From assembly GCF_022699665.1 (NCBI RefSeq), contig NZ_JALDNB010000001.1:1-64000 (forward strand): a DNA stretch of 64,000 nucleotides, written 5' to 3'. Shown in pieces: positions 1 through 9,800 of the stretch; position 1 is the stretch's first letter, and each line of letters opens with the position of its first letter. This stretch comes from Chryseobacterium aahli (GTDB lineage Bacteria > Bacteroidota > Bacteroidia > Flavobacteriales > Weeksellaceae). Below the pieces are notes generated by a model that saw only the letters and a program-made list of their open reading frames with translations, searched no databases and was not told where the DNA came from. Position numbers and translations under genes: made by a program.

Positions 1-412
1 ATCCATCAATGCAATCAGAGCTTTCACAGGAAAAGGAACATTGGTTTGGGGAGCAAGAACATTAGACGGAAACAGCAATGAGTGGAGATATATCTCTGTA
101 CGTCGTTTCTTCAACATGGTGGAAGAATCTGTGAAAAAAGCGACAGAACGTTTCGTTTTCGAACCGAATACTGCCAACACATGGATCCGTGTGCAAACAA
201 TGATCGAGAATTTTCTTAACCAACAATGGCAAGATGGCGCATTAGCAGGAAGCAAACCTGAAGAAGCTTATTACGTAAGCGTTGGTTTAAACAAAACAAT
301 GTCAGCTCAGGATATCCTGGAAGGAAGAATGATTGTAGAGATTGGTATGGCTGCAGTACGTCCTGCTGAATTTATTGTGTTGCGTTTCTCACACAAACTA
401 CAAGAATCATAA
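1..412 (+). CDS. eCIS contractile sheath protein, 3' part only (Afp2/3/4-like)
   Basis: The gene enters from the left window edge; the reading frame starts at base 2 and stops at 410-412. The visible 136 residues are identical to the C-terminus of the complete sheath encoded at 901-2208, ending in the typical sheath core (EGRMIVEIGMAAVRPAEFIV). Sheath subunits polymerise around the inner tube and contract to drive it into the target. An ATG at base 41 is internal and not a true start. It is followed 32 bases later by a tube gene, so sheath and tube are probably co-transcribed. Whether the missing N-terminal part also matches the second copy cannot be seen. Confidence 0.93.
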   Translation, partial: SINAIRAFTGKGTLVWGARTLDGNSNEWRYISVRRFFNMVEESVKKATERFVFEPNTANTWIRVQTMIENFLNQQWQDGALAGSKPEEAYYVSVGLNKTMSAQDILEGRMIVEIGMAAVRPAEFIVLRFSHKLQES

Positions 413-444
413 AATAAACTAATAACAACTAAATAAAAATAATT

Positions 445-876
445 ATGAGTACATATCCATTAGTAAAGTTTGCCTTTGAAGTTGATTGGGGTGGAACAAA
501 AGTAGGTTTTCAGGAAGTAAGCGGATTAAATGCCGAAGCAGCTTTAATTGAATACAGACATGGCGCAAGTCCTGATTTTAGTAAAATCAAAATGCCGGGA
601 TTGAAAAGTTTCAGCAACGTTACTTTAAAGAGAGGAACTTTCAAAAGTGATAATGAATATTTTGAATGGTTTCAAACCATCCAGTTGAACACGGTAGAGA
701 GAAGATCAATTACGATCTCACTTTTAGACGAAAACGGAGAGCCTGCAGCAACATGGAAAATAAAAAATGCATTCGTTCTTAAATTGAATTCAACAGATCT
801 GAAAGCTGAAGGTAATGAAGTTGCAATTGAAACCTTAGAAATTGCACACGAAGGATTAACTATTGAAAATAACTAA
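445..876 (+). CDS. eCIS inner tube protein, copy A (Afp1-like, gp19/Hcp-type fold)
   Basis: A 143-residue tube subunit of the T4 gp19-like family (phage tail protein family). Family hallmarks are the N-terminal FAFEVDWGG strand, EVSGLNAE, the LKRGTF motif after the central strand, and the acidic ETLEIAHEGL end. Tube rings stack inside the sheath and form the conduit for payload. It differs from the second copy at 2241-2672 by five bases (648, 685, 703, 749, 762), only one of which changes the protein (Ala to Val). Translation probably starts at the ATG at 445, after an AT-rich leader without a strong Shine-Dalgarno, usual in Bacteroidota. Confidence 0.93.
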   Translation: MSTYPLVKFAFEVDWGGTKVGFQEVSGLNAEAALIEYRHGASPDFSKIKMPGLKSFSNVTLKRGTFKSDNEYFEWFQTIQLNTVERRSITISLLDENGEPAATWKIKNAFVLKLNSTDLKAEGNEVAIETLEIAHEGLTIENN

Positions 877-900
877 TATTAACTTTAAAATTTTTAACAA

Positions 901-2208
901 ATGAGTTACAAAACACCAGGAGTCTACGTAGAAGAAGTGGCAAAGTTTCCGCCTTCCGTAGCACAAGTAGAAACGGCTATCCCTGCTTTTATCGGATATA
1001 CAGCAGAAGGTCTAAAAAATGAACCAACAAGAATCTCTTCTATGTTGGAGTACGAAGCGCTTTTCGGAAAAGCAAAAGCTGAAGCTTTTACAGTAACTGT
1101 AAATACTGATAATTCAGTCGAAGCAACTGTAGTTCCAAGTGATTTCAAAATGTATTACGCTATGCAAATGTATTTTGCCAATGGTGGAGGACCGTGCTAT
1201 ATCGTTTCGGTAGGAGATTTGGCGACAGGTTATCCATCTTCAGTTGAGATTGGAGATTTAGAAGATGGTCTTGCTACTTTAGAAAGAGAAGACGAACCAA
1301 CTCTTATTGTTTTTCCGGACGCTGAAGCTTTGGCTGATCAGGCATATAAACTATACGAAAAAGCTTTAGATCAGGCAGAATTATTAAAAGACAGATTTGT
1401 CATTATGGATGTTGTTGGAGATGTTGACGAATTTAAAGATACAACAGGTCCTTCTGTAGGGCCAAGCGGTGATCGTTTAAAATATGGAGCTGTTTATTAT
1501 CCAAAATTGGAAACAGTTCTAAGCTATAATTATGATGCATCAACAGTACAGGGTGTTAATTTAGCTACGTTGAAAACTTCAAATTCAGAATTATACAACA
1601 AAGTAAAAAAAGCAATTGAATCTACATCGGTAGTATTGGCTCCATCTTCTACAATGGCAGGAATTTATGCTAAAGTAGACAGTACTTCGGGAGTATTTAA
1701 AGCTCCTGCTAACGTTGGACTTAATTATGTAGTGGCTCCTACAGTAAAAATCTCTCACGAAGAGCAAACGGTATATAATGTTAATCCAACAGGAAGATCC
1801 ATCAATGCAATCAGAGCTTTCACAGGAAAAGGAACATTGGTTTGGGGAGCAAGAACATTAGACGGAAACAGCAATGAGTGGAGATATATCTCTGTACGTC
1901 GTTTCTTCAACATGGTGGAAGAATCTGTGAAAAAAGCGACAGAACGTTTCGTTTTCGAACCGAATACTGCCAACACATGGATCCGTGTGCAAACAATGAT
2001 CGAGAATTTTCTTAACCAACAATGGCAAGATGGCGCATTAGCAGGAAGCAAACCTGAAGAAGCTTATTACGTAAGCGTTGGTTTAAACAAAACAATGTCA
2101 GCTCAGGATATCCTGGAAGGAAGAATGATTGTAGAGATTGGTATGGCTGCAGTACGTCCTGCTGAATTTATTGTGTTGCGTTTCTCACACAAACTACAAG
2201 AATCATAA
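901..2208 (+). CDS. eCIS contractile sheath protein, complete (Afp2/3/4-like)
   Basis: A 435-residue sheath protein. It begins with the conserved SYKTPGVYVEEV strand of phage and eCIS sheaths, followed by the PAFIGYT segment, a variable outer domain (about residues 60-240), and a C-terminal core with WGARTLDG, the WRYISVRRFFNMVEESV helix and the final β-hairpin. The length fits eCIS sheaths of about 350-450 residues. It lies 24 bases after tube copy A and 32 bases before tube copy B. From base 1797 on it is identical to the start of the window, so this gene is part of a tandem sheath-tube duplication. Having more than one sheath gene is normal for eCIS. Confidence 0.96.
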   Translation: MSYKTPGVYVEEVAKFPPSVAQVETAIPAFIGYTAEGLKNEPTRISSMLEYEALFGKAKAEAFTVTVNTDNSVEATVVPSDFKMYYAMQMYFANGGGPCYIVSVGDLATGYPSSVEIGDLEDGLATLEREDEPTLIVFPDAEALADQAYKLYEKALDQAELLKDRFVIMDVVGDVDEFKDTTGPSVGPSGDRLKYGAVYYPKLETVLSYNYDASTVQGVNLATLKTSNSELYNKVKKAIESTSVVLAPSSTMAGIYAKVDSTSGVFKAPANVGLNYVVAPTVKISHEEQTVYNVNPTGRSINAIRAFTGKGTLVWGARTLDGNSNEWRYISVRRFFNMVEESVKKATERFVFEPNTANTWIRVQTMIENFLNQQWQDGALAGSKPEEAYYVSVGLNKTMSAQDILEGRMIVEIGMAAVRPAEFIVLRFSHKLQES

Positions 2209-2240
2209 AATAAACTAATAACAACTAAATAAAAATAATT

Positions 2241-2672
2241 ATGAGTACATATCCATTAGTAAAGTTTGCCTTTGAAGTTGATTGGGGTGGAACAAAAGTA
2301 GGTTTTCAGGAAGTAAGCGGATTAAATGCCGAAGCAGCTTTAATTGAATACAGACATGGCGCAAGTCCTGATTTTAGTAAAATCAAAATGCCGGGATTGA
2401 AAAGTTTCAGCAACGTTACTTTAAAGAGAGGAACTTTCAAAAGCGATAATGAATATTTTGAATGGTTTCAAACCATCCAGCTGAACACGGTAGAGAGACG
2501 ATCAATTACGATCTCACTTTTAGACGAAAACGGAGAGCCTGCAGTAACATGGAAAATTAAAAATGCATTCGTTCTTAAATTGAATTCAACAGATCTGAAA
2601 GCTGAAGGTAATGAAGTTGCAATTGAAACCTTAGAAATTGCACACGAAGGATTAACTATTGAAAATAACTAA
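2241..2672 (+). CDS. eCIS inner tube protein, copy B (Afp1-like)
   Basis: A 143-residue tube protein, one residue different from copy A at 445-876 (Val for Ala in the TWKIKN strand). It has the same family features: FAFEVDWGG, LKRGTF and ETLEIAHEGL. The gene ends two bases before the third tube paralogue at 2675, so the two are almost certainly translated from one message. Near identity of the copies suggests a recent duplication or ongoing gene conversion. Either copy could supply the main tube; the sequence does not tell them apart. Confidence 0.93.
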   Translation: MSTYPLVKFAFEVDWGGTKVGFQEVSGLNAEAALIEYRHGASPDFSKIKMPGLKSFSNVTLKRGTFKSDNEYFEWFQTIQLNTVERRSITISLLDENGEPAVTWKIKNAFVLKLNSTDLKAEGNEVAIETLEIAHEGLTIENN

Positions 2673-2674
2673 TC

Positions 2675-3142
2675 ATGGCTCTTTTATATCCTCCAACCAG
2701 TTTCTCTTTTATTGTTAATGGGATTTCAACAACAGAGGGTATTGACTCCAGATTTCAGTCTATATCTGGTTTATCAACAGAAATTGTAACTGAAGAATAT
2801 GCCGAAGGAGGCGAAAACAGATTTCTTCATCAGCTTCCTTTGAGACCAAAATATGACAATTTAGTTCTTAAGCGTGGATTAATTGTAAGTTCCGGATTGA
2901 TAAGCTGGTGCAGAAATGCAATGGAAAACTTCGAGTTTGAACCCAGAGATTTGATCATCACTCTTTCAGGAGGCTTACAATCTACAGCACCTTTAATGGT
3001 TTGGAATGTTGTTGGGGCATACCCTGTAAAATGGAACGTTTCAGAATTCAACGCAGAAGAAAGCAAACTTGCTATTGAAACAATAGAACTGAAATATAGA
3101 TATTTCACAATACCCTCATCGTTAGCAAGCTTAGGCTTGTAA
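2675..3142 (+). CDS. eCIS tube protein, divergent paralogue (Afp5-like, baseplate-proximal)
   Basis: A 155-residue member of the gp19-type tube family. It shares SFSFIVNG, FQSISGLSTEIVTEEYAEGG, LVLKRGL and ETIELKYRYF with the family but is far from the two upstream tube proteins. In known eCIS the Afp5/Pvc5 tube paralogue forms the first rings on the spike, and its position after the main tube gene fits that role. The gene follows tube copy B by two bases. A long imperfect hairpin lies right behind it, so the structural tube/sheath genes may be expressed more strongly than the baseplate genes downstream. Assigning it to Afp5 is by order and divergence. Confidence 0.88.
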   Translation: MALLYPPTSFSFIVNGISTTEGIDSRFQSISGLSTEIVTEEYAEGGENRFLHQLPLRPKYDNLVLKRGLIVSSGLISWCRNAMENFEFEPRDLIITLSGGLQSTAPLMVWNVVGAYPVKWNVSEFNAEESKLAIETIELKYRYFTIPSSLASLGL

Positions 3143-3154
3143 TTTCTAAATCTT

Positions 3155-3273
3155 ATCTAAGCACCTGAAAGTGTGTTAGTCTTCAGATAACATTCAGCGA
3201 AAATTTTCAGATAAAAAAACAAAAGATTGGTCTATAACAAGACTGAACACACTCTTTATGTGCTTAGATTTTT
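3155..3273 (+). terminator. Long imperfect hairpin after the tube genes (terminator or attenuator)
   Basis: Bases 3155-3181 pair with 3241-3269 over about 25 positions (ATCTAAGCAC and GTGTGTT blocks against GTGCTTAGAT and AACACAC), with a loop of about 60 bases that itself contains TTCAGATAA repeats. A run of T follows the right arm. The placement between highly expressed tube genes and low-copy baseplate genes suggests partial termination or 3'-end protection. That role is inference. Confidence 0.6.
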
Positions 3274-3343
3274 AAAAATAAATATGTTAAATCATTGGTT
3301 ATTAGTGTTTTGAATATTAATAATTGATTAAAAAACAAACGAA

Positions 3344-3505
3344 ATGCCAATAGAAATAAAAGAGCTTCACATTAAAATAAATGTGGAAGAGAAAGCAGCG
3401 GCAACGACTACTACCACTTCGGTAGATGAAGCACAAATCATGCGGGCAATTAGTGAAAGCGTAGAGCAAGTAGTAAATATAAAACAACGTAAAAAAGAAA
3501 GATAA
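3344..3505 (+). CDS. Small DUF5908-like eCIS protein (Afp6-like)
   Basis: A 53-residue protein that starts MPIEIKELHIKINV and ends with a basic tail (KQRKKER). The start matches the small DUF5908 proteins that sit at the Afp6/Pvc6 position of eCIS clusters. The stop codon overlaps the next start by one base (TAATG), so translation is coupled to the LysM protein. The middle has a run of five threonines followed by a predicted helix. Its function in the particle is not established; I base the call on the N-terminal pattern, size and position. Confidence 0.75.
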   Translation: MPIEIKELHIKINVEEKAAATTTTTSVDEAQIMRAISESVEQVVNIKQRKKER

Positions 3506-4200
3506 TGGCAGGATTAACAAAAATAGAAATAGTAGCGAAGGAAAATTCAAGTCAAAAGTTTGTTGCCCTAATTAATCCAACGAAATATTCATTGTCCTTT
3601 AAAAATGATTTAAATAATGAATCTCCAATAGGAAGTTCTCAGACACAGGTTAAATTTAATAAAGTTATATCTCCGGATCTTGATTTAGAAATCTTATTAG
3701 ATGGAACAGGAGTGACAGAAGAAAATAAAGGTAATAAGTTGATAAACAAAATACTCAACAAAAAAGCTACAAAAACAAATGTCGCAACAAAGCTTGATGA
3801 TTTTTTAATGACAACCGGTACTTATGACGGAAATATACATAAGCCATTTGATGTAACTATATCTTGGGGAATTCTCTTTTTTGAAGGAGCACTTAGTAGT
3901 TTTACTGTCGATTTTACTCTTTTTTCTCCTGAAGGTTATCCTTTAAGAGCAATAATAAAAGCAAAATTTATAGGTTCAACTGAAGTAGAATTAGCTAATG
4001 CAAAAGCAAAAAAAAACTCACCAGATTTATCTCATAAAAGAACTGTAAAAGACGGAGATACATTGCCCTTAATGACCGAAAGTATTTACGGAGATACAAA
4101 ATACTACCTGGAAGTAGCTAAAGTAAATGGTCTTATCAATTTCAGACAATTAACACCAGGGCAAGAACTATTCTTTCCGCCCATAGAAAAAATTTCATAA
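3505..4200 (+). CDS. eCIS LysM adaptor protein (Afp7-like)
   Basis: A 231-residue protein with an N-terminal eCIS tube-like domain (roughly residues 1-150; KFVALINPTKYSLSF start) and a C-terminal LysM-type motif at about 177-228 (VKDGDTLPLMTESIYGD, then VNGLINFRQLTPGQELFFP). Afp7/Pvc7 proteins join the tube paralogues to the spike, and the LysM part resembles T4 gp53, which clamps the baseplate. The gene overlaps Afp6 by one base and ends one base before the spike gene at 4202, so three genes form a tight translational unit. Confidence 0.92.
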   Translation: MAGLTKIEIVAKENSSQKFVALINPTKYSLSFKNDLNNESPIGSSQTQVKFNKVISPDLDLEILLDGTGVTEENKGNKLINKILNKKATKTNVATKLDDFLMTTGTYDGNIHKPFDVTISWGILFFEGALSSFTVDFTLFSPEGYPLRAIIKAKFIGSTEVELANAKAKKNSPDLSHKRTVKDGDTLPLMTESIYGDTKYYLEVAKVNGLINFRQLTPGQELFFPPIEKIS

Positions 4201-4201
4201 T

Positions 4202-5947
4202 ATGAATAATAGCGGAAGCATACAAACAGCTAAAAATCCAGACTTAATAACTTTTAAGGTTATGTCCGGAGGTACAGAATTGCCTGGTAAGTACGGTGTT
4301 AAAAGCATTGTGGTGGAAAAAGAGGTCAACAGAATTCCTTATGCCCGCATTGTTATTTTAGACGGGAGTGCACCAGAACAGGATTTTAAACTAAGTAATG
4401 AAGAACTGCTAATTCCCGGAAAAGAAATTGAAATCACAGCAGGATATCATTCTGAAGAAGAAACTATTTTCAAAGGAGTTGTTGTAAAACATAATATAAA
4501 AGTTAGAAGTGGCTCCTCTTACCTCATCATCGAATGCAGAGATAAAGCTGTAAAAATGACTTTAGGAAGAAAAAGCAAATATTTCTACGACAGTAAAGAC
4601 AGCGATATCATCGAAGAATTGATTAGTAATAGCGGTGTAACTGCTGATGTAGAAGCTACTTCAAATTCACATAAAGAACTGGTTCAGTATCAAGCTTCCG
4701 ATTGGGATTTTATGTTGACCAGAGCACAGGCAAATGGTAAATTGTGTTTTGTTGATGACGGAACGATCAAAATTGCTAAGCCAGATTTTAGTGGAAAAGA
4801 AGTCGAAACAGTAGTTTACGGATCATCTGTACATGAATTTGATGGAGAAATTGATGCAAGAGATCAGTTCAATAAAATTACAGCTAAAACGTGGAGCTAT
4901 ACCGATCAGGAATTGACGGAAGTTGAAGCTCAGGATCCGGCAATTAATCTCAATGGAAATCTTTCATCCGGTGATTTAGCAAAAGTTTTCGGAATTGAAG
5001 ATCTAGAACTTAAACACGGTGGAAATCTTACCCAAAACGAACTACAAGATTGGAGTGATGCTAAAGCAACTTTCCAGCAGTTGGCAAAAACAAGAGGAAG
5101 AGTAAAATTCCAGGGAATTCCATCTGTGAAACCGGGAGTTTCATTAACACTTCAGGGAGTAGGAAACCGATTCAACGGAAAAATTTACGTTACAGGCGTT
5201 CGTCATGAAATAGCCGATGGAAATTGGCTGGTTGACGCGCAATTCGGGCTTTCTCCAACATGGTTTTCAGAAACTTATGATGTCAGCGAAATGCCGGGTT
5301 CAGGAATTATACCTTCTATAAGCGGACTGCATATCGGTGTTGTATCACAACTAGAATCTGATCCGGATGGCGAAGACAGAATTTTAGTACAAATTCCAAT
5401 TATTAATAATGAAGAAGAAGGAATTTGGGCACGAGTAGCCACGCTTGATGCAGGAGAAAACAGAGGTTCATTTTTCAGACCGGAAATCGGAGATGAGGTC
5501 ATTATTGGGTTCATTAATGACGATCCCAATGACGCAGTGGTACTGGGAATGTTAAACAGCAGTACAAAACCTGCTCCAATTGTAGCTTCTGACGATAATC
5601 ACGAAAAAGGATTTGTCACCCGAAGCGAAATGAAAATGATTTTTAATGACGATAAAATTTCATACACGCTTGAGACACCAAAAGGCAAAAAAGTGATTTT
5701 GGATGAAGATGCAGACATCATTAAAATAGAAGATGAGCATTCTAATATTCTTACCCTTAATAAAGACGGTATCAGTATCGAAAGCGGGAAAGACATCAAA
5801 ATCAAAGCAAAAGGCGACATTACGATGGAAGGAACCAATATCAATGTGAAAGCATCTGCACAATTCAAAGCAGAAGGAAGCTCAGGTTCTGAACTTAAAT
5901 CGGGAGCAGTAACAGTAGTAAAAGGATCTCAAGTTAAAATTAATTAA
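4202..5947 (+). CDS. eCIS central spike, VgrG-like (Afp8-like)
   Basis: A 581-residue spike protein. Residues 1 to about 370 form the gp27-like hub, with the conserved YQASDWDFMLTRAQANG segment. A gp5-type OB fold follows at about 376-455 (HIGVVSQLESDPDGEDRILV, then FRPEIGDEVIIGF). The C-terminal part has the repetitive β-needle pattern (DGISIESGKDIKIKAKGDI). Trimers of this protein close the tube and puncture the target membrane. No extra enzymatic domain is visible. The PAAR tip gene starts two bases after the stop codon, as expected for its binding partner. Confidence 0.96.
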   Translation: MNNSGSIQTAKNPDLITFKVMSGGTELPGKYGVKSIVVEKEVNRIPYARIVILDGSAPEQDFKLSNEELLIPGKEIEITAGYHSEEETIFKGVVVKHNIKVRSGSSYLIIECRDKAVKMTLGRKSKYFYDSKDSDIIEELISNSGVTADVEATSNSHKELVQYQASDWDFMLTRAQANGKLCFVDDGTIKIAKPDFSGKEVETVVYGSSVHEFDGEIDARDQFNKITAKTWSYTDQELTEVEAQDPAINLNGNLSSGDLAKVFGIEDLELKHGGNLTQNELQDWSDAKATFQQLAKTRGRVKFQGIPSVKPGVSLTLQGVGNRFNGKIYVTGVRHEIADGNWLVDAQFGLSPTWFSETYDVSEMPGSGIIPSISGLHIGVVSQLESDPDGEDRILVQIPIINNEEEGIWARVATLDAGENRGSFFRPEIGDEVIIGFINDDPNDAVVLGMLNSSTKPAPIVASDDNHEKGFVTRSEMKMIFNDDKISYTLETPKGKKVILDEDADIIKIEDEHSNILTLNKDGISIESGKDIKIKAKGDITMEGTNINVKASAQFKAEGSSGSELKSGAVTVVKGSQVKIN

Positions 5948-5949
5948 TC

Positions 5950-6237
5950 ATGAAACCGGCAGCAAGAATTACGGATATGCATACCTGTCCTATGGTAACA
6001 GGAACTGTTCCACACGTTGGAGGTCCCATCATTCCGGCAGGAGAACCCACTGTATTGATAGGTGGAAAACCAGCCGCAAGAGTTGGTGACAAAGCAGTAT
6101 GCACAGGTCCGCCAGATACTATCGCATCAGGATCTTCAAGTGTAATGATAGGCGGAAAACCAGCCGCAAGAATGGGAGATTCTACAGCTCATGGAGGTGT
6201 AATATCCGCTGGTGAAGCTACTGTTTTAATAGGATGA
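5950..6237 (+). CDS. PAAR spike-tip protein (Afp10-like)
   Basis: A 95-residue PAAR protein: PAARITDMHTCP at the start, two GGKPAAR(V/M)GD repeats, and His/Cys residues suited to hold the metal ion at the tip. PAAR proteins cap and sharpen the spike and may carry cargo, but this one is the minimal domain without extension. It lies between the spike and the gp25-like gene, whereas in Afp the gp25-like gene comes first. The gene ends in tandem stop codons (TGATGA). Confidence 0.95.
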   Translation: MKPAARITDMHTCPMVTGTVPHVGGPIIPAGEPTVLIGGKPAARVGDKAVCTGPPDTIASGSSSVMIGGKPAARMGDSTAHGGVISAGEATVLIG

Positions 6238-6395
6238 TGATATTAAAGGTAGGTTCTGTTACAATCATGAACCACTATTTAAATGTTATCTGATCAAAAA
6301 TAAAATGTAAAACATCCATAACAAAACGGTTAGAAAAACTAAAACTCTATGTTACAGATGCAAGATGCTATAACTAAATACAATACAAATAACGT

Positions 6396-6806
6396 ATGAA
6401 AATAAATACAGATTTTTTAGGAATAGGCTGGAGTTTTCCGCCTGAGTTTAACGAAACTGAAGGAAAACTGGTAATGACCACCGATGTGGAAGACATCAAT
6501 AACAGTCTTATGATTTTACTATCGACACGCCCGGGCGAACGTGTAATGTTCCCAAACTACGGATGCGACTTGCAGGAAATGCTTTTTAAGCCTTTGGACT
6601 TAACGCTTATCACTCAAATGAAAGGAATTGTAGAGCGTGCTATTCTATACCATGAGCCTAGAATAAACATTTTAAGTATTGAAATTGATACTCAGGACGA
6701 ACTTGAAGGTGAGGTTTTGGTACACATTGACTACGAAGTAAGAAATACGAATACAAGAAGCAATATGGTTTTTCCTTTTTATAAAGGGGAAGCTACTGAA
6801 ATATAA
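6396..6806 (+). CDS. gp25-like baseplate wedge protein (Afp9-like)
   Basis: A 136-residue GPW/gp25 family protein. Family marks are FLGIGWSFPPEF at the start, the STRPGERVMFPNYGCDL motif and FKPLDLTL. In contractile systems gp25 binds the first sheath ring and starts sheath polymerisation at the baseplate. It is preceded by a 158-base gap after the PAAR gene and followed by an 88-base gap before the large baseplate gene; both are AT-rich leaders without a clear promoter. Confidence 0.95.
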   Translation: MKINTDFLGIGWSFPPEFNETEGKLVMTTDVEDINNSLMILLSTRPGERVMFPNYGCDLQEMLFKPLDLTLITQMKGIVERAILYHEPRINILSIEIDTQDELEGEVLVHIDYEVRNTNTRSNMVFPFYKGEATEI

Positions 6807-6894
6807 TGAATTACGGGATGTCTGTAGCCATTTTGAATACTACCAACATTACAATAAGTATTGCATCTGACCATAGAAAGATAAATATAAACAA

Positions 6895-9800
6895 ATGAAA
6901 AAAACAGATACATTTTCACATTATCGTGAAGGAAAATCACAAATGCAGCGCTTTTTAGCAGAATTAGATCCGGGCAATCTTGAATTACACGATTTCGATT
7001 TGTTTGATTGGCTGTTATTCGCAAATAATTTTGCGAAGCGTGTAAACTATTTTGACAAAGATGATAATATAAAATCACAAGGAAACTGGGGAAACTTCTT
7101 CCTGGGTGATGATACTGATGATACTATTCCAAGAAGAGAAAGTGTTGAGTATAAAAGTATGAAAAAACAGGTTGCAGATTTGATGTCCCAGTTTGAGCAA
7201 GACAGCAACTTAACCCCTCATTTAACATTATTTGTTTGCTTTTTAAAGTTATTGGATTTCTCAAAAAAAGCCTTCAATAATTTAACGAAAAGGCATTTGG
7301 ATTTCTACTATAATGAAATACTCCAAATTGAAAAAAATGATGCTAAATCAGACAAAGTCTATGTGATTTTTGAATTAGCAAAAAAAGCGCTTCAGGAAAA
7401 AATTCCGAGCGGAACATTGCTGGATGGTGATAAAGATGCGAATGGAAAAAAACGTGTTTACAAAACTGGTGATGACCTTATTGCGAATCAGGCAAAAGTA
7501 GTTGAAGTAAAAAGTTTTTTAAACGACGTTAAAAAAAGAGAGCTGAAAATGGCTCCGAAAGCAAATACTGCAGACGGTCTAGGTGATAAATTGCCGGAAG
7601 ACAGCAATTATTGGTGGCCATTTGGATATAACGCTGATGAAACAATTTTAGAAAAAAAATCTATTTATAAAGAGCTTCCAAAAGCTAAGTTGGGCTTCTC
7701 TGTAGCGTCATCATTATTTGATTTAAAAGAAGGTGAAAGAACAGTGACTCTTACAATCGATTTTGAGAAAAATTCTACGCAAAGACTGCAAAGTATTCCC
7801 GATGAAGATATTCAAAATAATATTAAAGTACTTTGTAGTGGAGAAAAAGAATGGCTGTCAGAAATTGCTTTAAAATGTATCAAAAAGGAAGGAGATATAT
7901 TAGAACTTTCTTTTACATTACCCAGAGATTTCCAGCCAGTTGTAAAGTACAATAAGGAAGTTTTGTTGGAAACATTCCAGACCAATTTCCCTGTTGTAAG
8001 GTTTATGATTGAAGGAGAAAGATACTACGATATTTACGAAGCTCTTTCAGAAACACGAATAAAAAACATAGAAATATCGGTTGATGTAAAAGGAGTAAAA
8101 TCGATTCAGATAGAAAACGATAATGGAGCATTAAATGCAGAAAAGCCATATTATCCGTTCACTGCACAACCCATTAAAGGATCTAATTTTTTTATTAAAT
8201 GTCCTGAAATGTTTTCTAAAAAATGGCAAAATGCAGACATTACGATCAATTGGAAAAATACTCCGGATTCTATAACAGATTTATACAACGGATATGTTAT
8301 TAAACCTAATCAAAACGTCAGCTTAGCAGATTATCAAAAATTAAAAACTTCGATTGTAGTTTCTGATGCTTATTTTAAAGCAGATACAGCACTATTACAC
8401 AAAGAAATTTGGTATACGAAAGCTAATAATATTGATGTATTTAAAAAAGTAGAAGGCGCTGGTTATCAAACTCAATTTTCTATCAATAATAGTAGTGAGA
8501 AGTCCGGTACAAGTGAGTCGATCAGATTAACATTCAACCAATCATCATTACAGGATGTGTATCCTAAGCTGTATACATTGGCGTTATCAAGTGATTCGAA
8601 AGCCGAAAAACTGATTCCAAACGAACCTTATATTCCTTTAGCGGAAGACATTGAACTGAATTACAGTGCAAAAGATGAGGTTTATTTGTATTTAAAGAAA
8701 GATTCTGAAGGAGAAGCTTTAAAAAGCGAAGACGTACAATTGTATCATGAAGATGCATTCGGGCAATACGAAAAAGATGTTAAAATACAGGAAATTGTTC
8801 CGGTACACAACAATGGAGGTGAATTATATATTGGTCTGGAAGCGACACCACAAACAACAGTTTCACTATTAATCCAAATGCTGGAAGGAAGTGAAAATCC
8901 TCTGGTTGATACTTTCAAGGAAAAAGAATTTATAGAATGGAGCATCCTTTCGGGCAATACCTGGGTTGATCTGTCGGGTAATATACTGCAGAATGAAACC
9001 AGAAAATTTTTGGAATCAGGCATTGTAAAGTTTAAAATTTCTAAAGATATCAACACCAATCACACAAGATTTACCGACGGATTGGTTTGGATCAGAGCAA
9101 AATCACAAAGAAGCTATGATGCGGTATGTAAAATTCAGGGAATATACACACAAGCAGTTTTAGCAACATTCCAGAATCAGGACAATGATCTGTCTCATTT
9201 AAACAACGGATTAGCTGCAGAAACCATTTCTAAACTTATTACAAGAGTTCCTCAGGTAAAATCGGTGAGCCAGCCTTACAACTCGTTTGACGGTAAATAC
9301 AAAGAAACAGATCCTGAATTTTACAGACGTGTAAGTGAAAGATTGAGACATAAGCACAGAGCAGTTACGCAATGGGATTACGAACATTTGATATTACAAG
9401 AATTTCCGGAAGTTTTTAAGGTGAAATGCTTAAATCATACTTCTGAAAAATCTTATATGGCTCCAGGTTATGTGACCTTAATGGTGGTGCCGAATATTGA
9501 AAATAAAAATGCTTTTGATGTTTATCAGCCAAGAGTAAGCAGAGCTACCCTGAATAAAATTCAAAATTATGTAAACGAATTAAATACAATGCATGTTGAT
9601 GCTCAGGTAATTAATCCAAATTATAAAGAAGCAAAAGTAGAAGCAAAGGTGAAATTCTTTGAACAGTATGACGAGACATTTTATCTGAGAGAATTAGACG
9701 AAGATATCAAAAAATACATCTCTCCTTGGGCTTTTACAGACGCAAAAGAAATTGATTTTAATGTGGTACTGAATGTTAATCAGCTTGTGACCTACTTAGA

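Noticed and set aside
41-412. A separate 123-residue gene at the left edge
   Set aside because: It is the 3' part of a sheath gene cut by the window; the ATG at 41 is internal.
4202-6237. A type VI secretion system (VgrG and PAAR genes)
   Set aside because: No membrane complex (TssJLM), ClpV or TssA-like genes; the ATPase is Afp15-like and the gene order is that of eCIS.
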